DNA from: Macrocybe gigantea
Lineage: Eukaryota; Basidiomycota; Agaricomycetes; Agaricales; Callistosporiaceae
DNA: 64,000 nt
Direction: 5' to 3'
Assembly: GCA_011319805.1 (NCBI GenBank)
Contig: SJRY01000261.1
Coordinates: forward strand, 124,001 to 188,000
Positions 45,857-55,718 of this stretch are shown here, piece after piece (position 1 is the stretch's first letter; the number at the start of each line of letters is the position of its first letter). The position numbers were made by a program, and so were the translations under genes. The notes under the pieces are model-generated. The model saw only the letters and a list, made by a program, of their open reading frames with translations, ran no database searches and was not told the origin of the DNA.

Positions 45857-47501
45857 CGTTGACTTTCCTTGACGCCAGAATACGGCATCAAGGAACGCAG
45901 GTACGAAAAAATCCTGAATCACTACGCAAGCTAGATGTGAGCCGACCTAGCATTGGCATTGGCAACACGTTCTGACTTATTTAAGTATCACCCTCACGAA
46001 GTTACGATCTCGCTTTTTATCTCTTTGTTTTGCTCGCACTCATTTTGCTTTTCTTTTTTGCCTTGTTCTCGCTCATTCATGCTTGCTTCACTACTTTGAC
46101 AATACCTCTCGTTGCATTTGTTCAACTACTTATCATCATATTTTGGTGGACGGTGTGCTTATAGTGACTTATACATATCAAGCTTCACGGTTTTCCACAT
46201 TGCCGACAAGCATTTCGGTCGAGCAAAGGATGCGGCAAAACAAAATAGCCCCCATACCCAGAGACAACCCGATCTACACAGATGGCCAGCCAGTAGTGAG
46301 TTATCAGCCAAGTAATGCAAAAATCACCCCATTATTCAGGCGCAGGCGGCAAACCAGGGCACACAGACTTGTCGTCGACATGCCAGCAGTCAATCGAGAC
46401 GGCAGTGGAGGTGGGTAGAACCCGAGGGCGCATCCAATCTAGGAAGGTATGCTGATTTTATGGCGAACAGACGAAGGAGCAACTGTAAAACAAAAGAAAT
46501 GGTGGTGAATTGGTGCGCCAGCCGCAAAGGCGTCCGCCTCTTGAACGTTCGAGAATCTGCGAACTTCAAGTTGGAGGCTGACCTACGGACGAGAAAATGC
46601 TTTTTTTTTTGGTCTCGAGTTGAACTATCTTGAGACTCTGACCAGGTCAGTTTCCAAAAATGCAAAGAGTTGAAAGGATCCACCGAGGTGCGATAAAGGT
46701 CTTTGCATCTTAAAACTAGAATCGAGCAAACGAGTTCTTGATCAGATAAGTAACAGAAAAGGACAGTGTTCAGGCGCCGCTATGCGCAGCTCACATAGTC
46801 ACGTCGTGGCCATACCTAATACGCATATGCTGTTTCGTCGTCTGTGATCATCTCTTTCAATACGCTCCTCTGGACAGAGGTAGGCGACAGGACTGCATTC
46901 AAGTACAGTGCAACGGCTTTATTGAGTGTTTTCCGTTTTCTTCTTTGCTGGGCTCAACTTCGAAAACTTCGCCATCACCCTCTTCCGCATCAGCGGTTTC
47001 TCCACACAGCAGTATCCGGGTTTGTCTATTTCCACCAATTTATTTTGGGATGATGCAGCGCCGACCACGCGTCCAGAAGCCAACGATGTATCCGCCCTTT
47101 TTGCATAGCCAAAAGTTTCATCTTGTCTTGAACTTTTTTTTGACGGGAAGACCAGCTTTCGATGTTAGCACTAGCGGTTTTCCCTGATAAGGTCTCTTTT
47201 GGCGATCCTGCAGCATATCTATCATATGCGTATATGAACCAGCCGCAATGATGGCTCTAACTCAACTAAGATGGAAAGGCTAACAGCCGCTTTTACATTA
47301 TGGGAAGAGTCAAACTTGGCCTGATATGTAGTACAAAGTATACGCAGTCGAGTATTCTACATAGTTGTTTGTTACATCGCTCCATGTCGTTACACGGCCC
47401 AGTAAAGTCTTGTAATAATGAAGTCGGATTTTCAACCACAATCGAGTCCGTCGGGCAATGATTAGGATCGACACTGATATTAAATTAATGAAGGACGACG
47501 T
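45857..47501. other. Intergenic, nothing recognised
   Basis: About 1.65 kb between convergent genes. Only short frames are present, for example about 60 codons from 46230 on the plus strand. It is AT-richer with pyrimidine tracts. No RNA gene or transposon signature was found. Confidence 0.4.
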
Positions 47502-48707
47502 TCATGCGCCATCCGGCACGGGCGGAGTTAGGGGAATGAGAAGGATCTTCCCGAGCATGATCAAGAAATACGGCAAGTAGGCGGTGACGAATCCGCCTAT
47601 AACCGCAGCGAACACCAGGCGAAAGAATTCGCCTTCTCGATTGAGAGGCGGCGGAGGTGGCTGACTTGCCAGGGCCATGTTGGAACGAACAACGCTGAGC
47701 AGCTCTAACATTTTCTGCATCTGCATGATGATGGCCTTCATGTCAATGTCAGGTTCAGCCAATGCAGTCTGCACGCCAATGTTCTGTCTAGAGCACACGT
47801 TGGTCGCAATGCTCGTAGATGCTTTGAGTCTTTCGTGAACGAGAGGTCCTGGCAAAGAGACATCGCCGTTAACTGGATTATGATGGAAGTAGGACTCCGC
47901 GGGGTTGCCGACTGTGTATGTAGCCTTGGAGAGGGGGAGATTCAAACCGTCCAAATTATTCACATTCTCTTCTTCCGCAGAACTGGGGTTGTCTCTGATC
48001 TCTTTCTTGATGAGAGGTACGTCATCGTCTGTTTGACCAGTAGAGTGCAAACGACGTTTGTCTGCGAGCGCGCCTACCAGCTGATGCTCATCCCTCCTGA
48101 CATGAATAACTCTGGCATTCTTTCCGGCGTGCTGAGTACCTTGACGCGCAACCGCGAATTCTTCCTCGTCGTACCGAGAAGGTTGGTACCTGCTCACCCT
48201 GGAATCTGAAGAAGACGACGTGGGGGCGGACACGTCTCTTTGGCCGACGTGGTCAAGTCGGATAGTGGTAGTGGCATTTTTAGTCGAACGTAGAGTGCCC
48301 CGATGTGCGGTAGGAGATTGATCAAAGCCGTCGAGTACGACTGTCCGTTTCGCCCTCGGAAGGCTCAGAGGGGTGAGAGGCTTCACGATGGTGGCTTTTG
48401 CCAAACGTCCATCATCATCAACACCATCATCCCTGTCCGACTCGCTCGTATCTCGAGTCTCCGAATCAAGTCTGCTCGGAGGAGGGGTAGGAGTGGTAAC
48501 TGTGCACGTCCATCTGTTGTTGATACGCGTATGGCCTTTCATAGGCAGCCCGCACCTCTTGCAGTGCGGGGCCTTTCTAGGCTTCTTGACCAGCAGAGGC
48601 GGCATGGAGACAGGGGAGCTGAACGTGTTGCGAAATCGCACCTGCGACGGGCGTTGGATCGGCGCCTTCTCGTCGCTGCTGTCCGGGCCGGATGGGGCCT
48701 TGAACAT
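47502..48707 (-). CDS. CCHC / AGKNAR-motif membrane protein, copy 1
   Basis: Not recognised; paralogue of the next gene. A single 401-codon exon, MFKAPSGPDSSDEKAPIQRP. A CX2CX6HX8C cluster (PHCKRCGLPMKGHTR ... C, about residues 48-67) looks like a zinc-binding knuckle. A long Asp/Ser/Thr-rich linker follows. The centre has EEFAVARQGTQHAGKNAR. Further on are a Met/Leu helix (MKAIIMQMQKMLELLSVVRS) and a Pro run. A C-terminal hydrophobic segment (RLVFAAVIGGFVTAYLPYFL, IMLGKILLIPL) ends 7 residues before the stop, suggesting a tail anchor. A TATA-like element lies 74-83 bases upstream of the ATG. Function unknown; a membrane-tethered zinc-binding regulator is a guess. Confidence 0.75.
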   Translation of the reverse strand: MFKAPSGPDSSDEKAPIQRPSQVRFRNTFSSPVSMPPLLVKKPRKAPHCKRCGLPMKGHTRINNRWTCTVTTPTPPPSRLDSETRDTSESDRDDGVDDDGRLAKATIVKPLTPLSLPRAKRTVVLDGFDQSPTAHRGTLRSTKNATTTIRLDHVGQRDVSAPTSSSSDSRVSRYQPSRYDEEEFAVARQGTQHAGKNARVIHVRRDEHQLVGALADKRRLHSTGQTDDDVPLIKKEIRDNPSSAEEENVNNLDGLNLPLSKATYTVGNPAESYFHHNPVNGDVSLPGPLVHERLKASTSIATNVCSRQNIGVQTALAEPDIDMKAIIMQMQKMLELLSVVRSNMALASQPPPPPLNREGEFFRLVFAAVIGGFVTAYLPYFLIMLGKILLIPLTPPVPDGA

Positions 48708-48780
48708 ATCTAGTTTCGATTCCGAGGCCTTGGAGTGGCGAGCGGTCCAAGCCTTTCATCGAAGTCCGAACCCCGGAGGG

Positions 48781-48790
48781 TATTATATAT
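48781..48790 (-). promoter_or_regulatory. TATA-like element upstream of copy 1
   Basis: ATATATAATA on the minus strand, 74-83 bases upstream of the ATG at 48707. The companion gene has a TATAAAAG at a comparable distance. Confidence 0.4.
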
Positions 48791-49254
48791 GTTGTGCATG
48801 CCACAGGGCCTTTGACACGTTTTTGTCAATCTTCGCGGACATCGTGCCCTTTGATAGATCCAAAGAGAGAGTTCAGAATCCTCGGCCTCGTGATTTGCGA
48901 CGCTTCCTTGGCCAAACTTTTGAAGAGTCGCATGCGTCGCTCTCTACGCCTAGTACCATTGTGTCTCAATCGGAAAGATCGAGTTGTATGAAGGGCAAAA
49001 GTTTTCCTGGCCGGCGGCATTATCGTTCAGCAAGAGGATGTTGCCAGGCATTTGTTGGTACTGCATCCTTCGGCCTGGAAGTGCGATGCGAACCAATTCT
49101 TGGAAAAAAGCGATATCGATAGATAGAGACAGTACAGATAAACTACATACTTCTACAATACTACTCACATTGTCCCATATTCGTACAATAACAAAATCGG
49201 TCCAGCCGACGTGATCAAAAACAGAAAGGTATCGCACCGCAGGGCTAACGAGCC

Positions 49255-50250
49255 TCAAAACGGGTCCAGCTGTCCCATACCGCGACCAGGTATGGACGGC
49301 AGTGCAAGCAGCGCCGAAAGCGGCCGCATCAGTAACACCAACAGGTAAGGCGAGTAAGCATTAAGCAGACCGCCTATGACGGCGGCAAAAAGCAGACGGT
49401 GCAGTTCTGCTCGGCCCGCGGACGGGTTCTGGCTGGAATCAGGGAAGCGAGTCTGGGAGGGCTTCGAGGCAGCATCAAATTTGACCGCTGGGTTGCACGG
49501 TGCATCGTCGTCAGCCTCGTTGGTCTTGCGCACGACGTCAGGTTGGCTGACTGGCAATCGGTTGCTTTCTGAACGAATCTGATTGGGGGTATTGGTCGAA
49601 TGACCCGCAGGAGGCGTGCTGTTTCCATCCACCAATTCGGGCTTAGGGATGCGAAGAACTCTAGCGTTCTTTCCGGCTTGCTGAGTACCGTGACGAGCGA
49701 CGGCGAACTCCTCGGTAGGACTGGTAAGAAGTCCAGATGGTCGTTTGCGGAGCCGGGGTTCGCTGGAAGAATTTCCTGCCCATTGACCATCGTTCTGATC
49801 CTCATCATCGCGATGGCGCGCTCTGCTACGGTCCGTTCCCCAAGTGACAGACCGAGCGGTCGAGGACGGGTTTTCATCGACGATACTAGCAGTACATTCA
49901 TTTTCGGAATCGCCACTGATCACGCAAACGACGTCGCTGGACTCGCACCGGTCGTGTTCTCCGTCGAGCAGAAGGAGGACAGACGGAGTCGGCGGGGGTC
50001 TGCGCAGATCGCCCGACTCTCTGATGACGAAGAGCACATACAGCGTCCCGTCGCGACGTCGCTCTGCAGGGTTGCCCGACATGTCGGCGCAGAGGACTTT
50101 GCCTCCCATACGCCTGTGGCCTCTCATCGGTTGATGGCACCTGCGGCAGTGAGGAGCCGCTCTAGCGGAGACGCTAGACGCCGGCGAGGAGGAGCTGGAA
50201 ACTTGACCAAGCCGTTGTTGAGAGGTTCGGACGGCTGACAAGTCGTCGTC
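49255..50250 (-). CDS. CCHC / AGKNAR-motif membrane protein, copy 2
   Basis: Tandem paralogue of the 47.5-48.7 kb gene, same strand. The CX2CX6HX8C cluster has identical spacing (PHCRRCHQPMRGHRR ... C). The core signature is EEFAVARHGTQQAGKNAR, followed by VLRIPKPELVDG. The C-terminal membrane segment is RLLFAAVIGGLLNAYSPYLL with VLLMRPLSALLALP. Between these it is Asp/Glu/Ser-rich and not alignable by eye. About 330 codons are open. The natural start is unclear: the open frame begins DDDLSAVRTSQQRLG. The ATG at 50248-50250 (minus strand) is one base out of frame, so either a base is missing in the GAC repeat or a short upstream exon exists, ending at a TTTAG acceptor. Confidence 0.7.
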   Translation of the reverse strand, partial: DDDLSAVRTSQQRLGQVSSSSSPASSVSARAAPHCRRCHQPMRGHRRMGGKVLCADMSGNPAERRRDGTLYVLFVIRESGDLRRPPPTPSVLLLLDGEHDRCESSDVVCVISGDSENECTASIVDENPSSTARSVTWGTDRSRARHRDDEDQNDGQWAGNSSSEPRLRKRPSGLLTSPTEEFAVARHGTQQAGKNARVLRIPKPELVDGNSTPPAGHSTNTPNQIRSESNRLPVSQPDVVRKTNEADDDAPCNPAVKFDAASKPSQTRFPDSSQNPSAGRAELHRLLFAAVIGGLLNAYSPYLLVLLMRPLSALLALPSIPGRGMGQLDPF

Positions 50251-50305
50251 ATTGCATACTAAATTAGATCAGAGGAGGTCAGGCTCAAGGGTGGCTTGCT
50301 TCGGT

Positions 50306-50313
50306 CTTTTATA
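50306..50313 (-). promoter_or_regulatory. TATA box of CCHC / AGKNAR copy 2
   Basis: TATAAAAG on the minus strand, about 55-65 bases upstream of the first coding bases. The 217-base gap to the molybdenum-cofactor gene is a divergent promoter. Confidence 0.5.
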
Positions 50314-50467
50314 GCTGGGCATCGAAGAAGGCATGAGGCATCGTCAAGGGACAAAGGGGAAATATGTCGCAATGAGACGTTTACCAGAGACCTGACAAGA
50401 CAAAATGATCAGCCGTTTGATGAACCAAATACAGCCCAAGTCGGCCCTGTCTGCTTCATCCATCATC

Positions 50468-52900
50468 ATGTCAGCCATCCGATTCGCGGTCCTCACAGGT
50501 CTGAGCCTCACAAACGGAAGCTCATAAACCCGCCTCTGAATCCTTGTCATCGTTCTGATCGCAGTCAGCGATACAGCATCCAAGGATGCCGCCGCGGACA
50601 AGTCTGGCCCGTCCATCAACGACATCTTGAACGAAGCCGGGTTCCAGCGCACCGCATATCAGATCGTTCCAGACGATGTACAACGTATCCGAGCAGCGGT
50701 GACCGAATGGTCGAGCCAAGAGGACATCGATCTCGTTATCACCACCGGAGGAACAGGATTCGGAGTCAGAGATTGCACCCCAGAAGTCAATTTTGTTTCA
50801 TTCTGATTGTGACATTCTTTCATTCGTTTACATCTTCACGTATGTAGGCTATCAAACCTCTGCTCGAACGCGAAGCACCCGGCCTCGTGCATCTCATGGT
50901 GTCCAAGTCCTTGAAACAGACACCCTTGGCGGCACTTGCACGACCGGTTGCAGGCACTATTGGAAAGACGCTCGTCGTCACGCTTCCCGGCAGCGTCAAG
51001 GCTGTCCGAGAAAATTTGGACGCGTTGATAACAGGTGGAGTCCTCAGTCATGCGATCGATCTCATCCAGGGAGGAACAGGTAAAAAGGTCCACGATGACT
51101 TGGCCAAGGCCGATGTCTCTTCTGTGCACGATCCAGGAGGTCACCATCATCACCATCACCACCACCATCACCACGATGAGCATGAACATATTATCCCCCA
51201 ACCCAGGTCGACCTTGTCGCATGACCCATCTGCGCCCGGTGTGTTACATTGCCCCTCGAGGTATAGCAAAATGTAAACATGCACCTTTCTTAGTGTCTTC
51301 GCGTCACAGAGTTTCGCCGTATCCTGTAATTTCGTTGCAAGAGGCGCTCGACTTGATCAGTCAGATTGTTCAACGTTTGGGAACCAAGACTCTTCCTGTA
51401 GGAACATGATCTTGTCAGCGGCCCGCCGGTTACTGATGAATGTCTCAGGTGTCTCATAAACTGAGTGGCTATGTGCTCGCTGAGGACGTTCATGCTCCTC
51501 AAAATGCGCCTCCAACTTCCACCACTAGCGTGGATGGATACGCTCTTCGCTGTACGCATTTTCGTTTGAGGCGAAGGATTGAATGCTGAGAAAGGAAATC
51601 GACAGCAACCGATGCGCCCGGCACATACAAGGTCCTGACATCTCGTACACATGCATTGTCGGATCCCTTGCCGCCAGGACATGTGTTCCGAATCAACACT
51701 GGCGGTCCATTGCCGGCCGGCGCCGACACTATCATCATGGTAGAAGACACCCGTCTTGTATCGACAGTAGGAGCAGGTGAAGGCGATCTGGAGGGCGAAG
51801 AAAAGGAAGTGGAGACGCTGGCTCAAATCCCAGCAGGTGAAAACGTGCGCCTTCCTGGATCGGACGCAAGGGCGGGTGATCTTGTCTTAGAAAAGGGTCA
51901 AAGAATCGGCAGCAGTGGCGGCGAGATAGGAACATTGGCTTTCGTCGGGCGGAAGGAGGCATGCCGTTGATTCATTCATCGCACCGGCTGATGGATTGAA
52001 GTCGCTCGTTTGCCAGGTAACCGTATATCGAAAGCCCGTCGTCGCTCTTCTCAGCACGGGCAACGAGCTGAATGATTTGCATTCATCCGTGCAAGAGGGC
52101 CTTGGTGACTGGAGTGCCTACGACACGAACAGGCCGTCATTGCAAGCCGCCTTGGAGGGCATGGGTTATGACGTTATCGATCTTGGAATAGTGGCTGACG
52201 AGTTGAGTTACTCGAACGCAAAGTCGCATGAGCATGGTGGCTGACAACAACATATGCACAGAATCGATGTTCATGTCAATGCCGTGAGAAGAGGCCTTGA
52301 GGAGGCTGACATCCTTTTGACGACAGGAGGAACGTCTATGGGTCCCACGGACCTGTTCAAGCCTGTCATTGAGCGTCACTTCAACGGGACGATTCATTTT
52401 GGTCGTGTCGCCATAAAACCGGGGAAACCAACTACGTTCGCGACGATTCCAGTTGGAGATGGCGATCAGCGTGTTTTGAAACCGATGTTTGCGCTCCCTG
52501 GAAATCCGGCTTCGGCTTTGGTCACTTTTCACGTGTTTGTCGTGCCAGCGTTGAGAATTCTCGGCGGCTGGTCAAAGAAGTTGCTCCAACTACCTCGTGT
52601 GATGGTTGAGGTTCGTCCGTTCCATGTCCCACTCGCCGTCGCTCACTGAAGTTGCTCTCACAGATTCAATCTTCGATGGCGCTCGACCCGCGTATCGAAT
52701 TCCATCGCGTGGTCATCAAGTCGACGACCGAAGGCCTCAAGGCGTTCAGCACTGGCGGGCAACGCTCAAGCAGGGTGGCCAGCTTGAACGGCGCCAATGG
52801 TTTCGTAATACTGCCGCCGAAGGTCGCTGGGCAGAAGACGGTTTTGGAGGCTGGGTCGAAAGCGGAAGCTATAGTCATCGGAGAGCTGCAGATGGCGTGA
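50468..52900 (+). CDS. Gephyrin/CnxE-type molybdenum cofactor protein (MogA-MoeA fusion)
   Basis: Catalyses the last two steps of Moco synthesis: molybdopterin adenylylation (G domain) and molybdate insertion (E domain). Exon 1 is MSAIRFAVLT. The G domain has SDTASKDAAADKSGPSIND, ITTGGTGFGVRDCTPE and GKTLVVTLPGSVKAVREN. A linker with 11 consecutive His (51142-51174) then HDEHEH-like residues leads to the E domain: PYPVISLQEALDLISQIVQR, TSTTSVDGYAL, FRINTGGPLPAGADTIIMVE, PAGENVRLPGSDARAGDLVL, VALLSTGNEL, AEILLTTGGTSMG-like, HFGRVAIKPGKPTTFA and MFALPGNPASALVTFHVFVV. The final exon (SSMALDPRIEFHRVVIKSTT to IGELQMA) is the MoeA C-terminal domain. Domain order is G then E, as in animal gephyrin and unlike plant CNX1. 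About ten exons; frame is uncertain around 51545-51600 and 51955-52010. Confidence 0.9.
51142..51174 (+). other. Eleven-histidine coding tract in the Moco G-E linker
   Basis: Mixed CAC/CAT codons encode 11 His followed by Asp-Glu-His-Glu-His. It lies inside an open exon between the MogA-like and MoeA-like domains, so it is native sequence and a likely metal-binding patch. Confidence 0.8.
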
Positions 52901-53744
52901 GCTTCGTTGGACTGCTTCTGTGTAGTATATCGAGAGCACGATGCTCGCTGTACGCGATGATGCTGAGTAGCCGTGTGCACTTATGAGCTCGCCGTAGGTG
53001 TATGGCGGCGACAAGAGGCGAGAAGTGTGGAAGGAGAGCAAGAGACGTCTGAATGTCCGCCTCCGTACAACTCGATATTTATATGTTCATCGGGTGGCTG
53101 ACATGCAACATGTCACGGGTCCAGGCTTGGCGACAGCCACAGGGTTCATACTGCATGGATTGCTTTGCAGAACGACGGACACCAAGCTGATCAGCCGGCA
53201 TTTTCTGTGATTTATGCCTCGAAAATGATTGTGTCGATGTGCGAATGATTTCTTGAAGCGAAGCTGGAGTTGTTGTGTTCCCCATAGCTCTCGGACCGGC
53301 CGACAAGATTGCATGAGAAAGGAAGGTGCAGTCGCTGAGCAAGTATCGTAGTCTTGACGGAAGAGTGACTAGGGTCTTCTAGCTTGGGCGTACGTGCCAG
53401 GAACATATATCTGAACAGTTTTAGGAGCTGCTAATAGTAGCTTTCGGGTTCCGCTCAACAAGAAGATCCCTTCAGGTGCATGTTTTGGGTCATTGACAAC
53501 GACGAACCGGCTTTGCAATGGGAGAAATTGTCATACCTGTTGCTTGCAATGAGGAGACGAGGACTTACAGTGAGTCCATAACTTATGTTGATCCAACACC
53601 ATATCCATCTCTTCAGCTGACCAGTTGGGTCCTCAAGAGCTCCTTTTATTTATTATTTGGTCGGAGGACCCGCCCGTTATCCGTTTTTTTTTTTTTTTTT
53701 CTCTTTTCCAAAACTCTTACGCCTAGAACACGACCTGCGAAGCA
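52901..53744. other. Intergenic with poly-T tract
   Basis: About 840 bases: the 3' region of the Moco gene and the promoter of the first SET gene. It includes a run of 17 T at 53684-53700. No coding signal is supported. Confidence 0.4.
53684..53700. repeat. Poly-T tract (17 T)
   Basis: Seventeen consecutive T, 45 bases before the SET1 ATG. It could be a promoter or 5' UTR pyrimidine tract. Its exact length is unreliable given the homopolymer problems elsewhere. Confidence 0.6.
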
Positions 53745-55169
53745 ATGCGAAGAGGCTTTCTGCTGACCACGAGGGGGCGCGTTGGTGCACTCGGTGCCGC
53801 GAATCCTAATACTTCTGCTGGAGGTACGTATGATACACCTTTCTACTGCTTCCCAAACATGTTTTAACTCGCTACGGACGGTCTCACTTTTCAGACTTAG
53901 TGCCCCCACCCGAAGTCGGAAATGTCCAGTGGTTTCCTAGTACGTCACAAAGAGACGAAAACTCTATCAACAGACTAAATGCATATACTTAGCTGGTGAT
54001 ACGGGTATGGACTACGGGATAGGTTTTCGGAGTAAGGAAGTGGTCTTCCAGACACTTCCCGAACCTCGTGACATACCAGAGCGGCTCAAGGAAGGATGGA
54101 CAGAATGCGTCTTCGATGGAACCAAGGTCCAGCGCGAGGTGCTCTCCGCGAAGGGGTTTCCCAAACCCGTTCCGAATCCTCCATCTATTCGCCACACAAT
54201 CTCTCGATCGTCGTTAAACCCGGGACAGAATTTGATGCAGGCTTGGGCATGTTTGCAACGACAGATCTTGGATTCGGGGATCTGGTCCTAGCAGAGCGCC
54301 CACTTCTGTTATTCAGCCAGGCCGCCGCACAGATGCCCGTTAGGATGATTGAAGGTAAGTCGTTTGAGGATTGCGTGCAGGATTCGAAGGAAGAGCTGGG
54401 ACGCCTCGTGGAGAAGGCTGTCGAACGCATGCCCGAGGAACGGAGGAGCGCGTTCATGGTCTTGGCGAATAGCCATTTGAACGATGGTAGCGCTCCCGCC
54501 CTGGGTATCATGTGGACAAGCTCAGTTGGCTTCAGTCTGGCTGGCGAACCGCATTCCGCCGTGTACAATGAGATGTCGAGGATCAATCACAGGTATGCAA
54601 GAGCCAATCTCTCCTTTCTACTTCTAACTAGTATTTCCCCCCCTTCTAGTTGCAGTCCCAATGCCTTTATCGGGTTTGATTCTGCGTCTTTCTCCGGCAA
54701 GCTCTACGCGATGCAGCCAATCAAGAAGGGAGAAGAAATCACGGTCGCCTACTGTAATGTTCTCCTTCCTGCGGCTGAGCGCGGTCGTAAGCTTGTGCAG
54801 TACCAGTTCCAGTGCTCTTGCCGTGCCTGTCGCAATGCGGAGGTATCCGACGCACTTCGTGGACAGATCGAGGCGAGCTTCAAACGCGATGAGGACATTG
54901 ACTCCTTGCACCTGAAGATCAGTAGGGCGGAGGCCAGGGACTTGCTCAGACAGACTCAAAAGTGGATCAAGACCATCGAGGACGAAGGCGTGACCGAGAC
55001 CGAGCCATATGCATACCATCTCTCTGTTGCGACGAAGTGTAGCACGATGCCGATGGACTTGCGAGGCCTCATGCTGTACAGCCAGATGCTCACGAAGTGG
55101 AAGGCAGCCGTGCAGGGAGAATGCATGAACGACAAGATCCAGGAACTTTTTCCAGGCTTGTCTGTCTAG
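53745..55169 (+). CDS. SET-domain protein, tandem copy 1
   Basis: Putative lysine methyltransferase with a split-type SET domain. Exon 1 is MRRGFLLTTRGRVGALGAAN, then LVPPPEVGNVQWFP and GDTGMDYGIGFRSKEVVFQT, LKEGWTECVF, AKGFPKPVPNP. SET-N: GLGMFATTDLGFGDLVLAER with PLLL. A helical insert follows (LGRLVEKAVERMPEERRSAF). SET-C: NEMSRINHSCSPNA, with the NHSCxPN motif intact and split by an intron, then GEEITVAYC. The post-SET Cys cluster is FQCSCRAC. A helical C-terminus (WIKTIEDEGVTETEPYAYHL) ends LFPGLSV. A one-base deletion near 54221 (CCCGGG) breaks NPG from TEFDAGLGMF. No MYND finger was seen. Substrate unknown. Confidence 0.85.
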
Positions 55170-55718
55170 TAGTTCAAAGCGGTCGCGATCCCCTCCACAG
55201 CATTTTCTTCCGAGTTCCTAGAGATTGTGTACCTTTCCGTCCTAATTATGTGCAGGTAAATATGAGTCTGTTTCTTCCTTTTCTGCTAGGCTTTTTGCCG
55301 CTAGCTGCTGCCGGAGTGCGGTCATCTATCAAGACGTCACGTCCTTCTCAAGCGAAAAAGGCTGAAGACGTTACTTTTACTCATTGTCATCTGATTCTCG
55401 CAGCCCAACACCAGCATCGAAGCAATGCCATGATGCTACGCTCTTGCGATGCATTTATAGGGAATCGGCATAATCAAGTTCCACACCCTATGCTCTTCAG
55501 TCCGTCATGATAGGGCAAGCAACTCGTCATCGCTCCGACGCCTTGGAAGAAATCGTCTCTGTGATACCCATGTATAAAACGCTCATTAACCTCAAGATAG
55601 AAGCTCCCTACCACGTTTAAGCCTTGAAAGAAGCAACCAACTTTATTCCTTGCTCTTCTCGCCTTGTTCCTTCTCCTTTCTCTCTCCAAAGACATTCAAA
55701 AACACTACGCGCAGGTTT
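55170..55718. other. Spacer between the SET genes
   Basis: 549 bases. It contains an 82-codon frame from 55262 starting MSLFLPFLLGFLPLAAAGV, which looks like a secretion signal but has no further support (see rejected items). Otherwise it is the 3' region of copy 1 and the promoter of copy 2. Confidence 0.35.

Noticed and set aside
45238..45891. 217-codon minus-strand frame
   Set aside because: Antisense to the 640-codon frame-clean gene; Pro/Arg-rich as expected of a shadow.
51130..51190. Eleven His codons as possible His-tag or vector contamination
   Set aside because: Mixed His codons, flanked on both sides by in-frame molybdenum-cofactor domains of the same gene; no vector sequence nearby.
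55262..55510. 82-codon frame starting MSLFLPFLLGFLPLAAAGV, signal-peptide-like
   Set aside because: Only the first 20 residues look meaningful; it sits in the 3' region of SET copy 1 with no second line of support.
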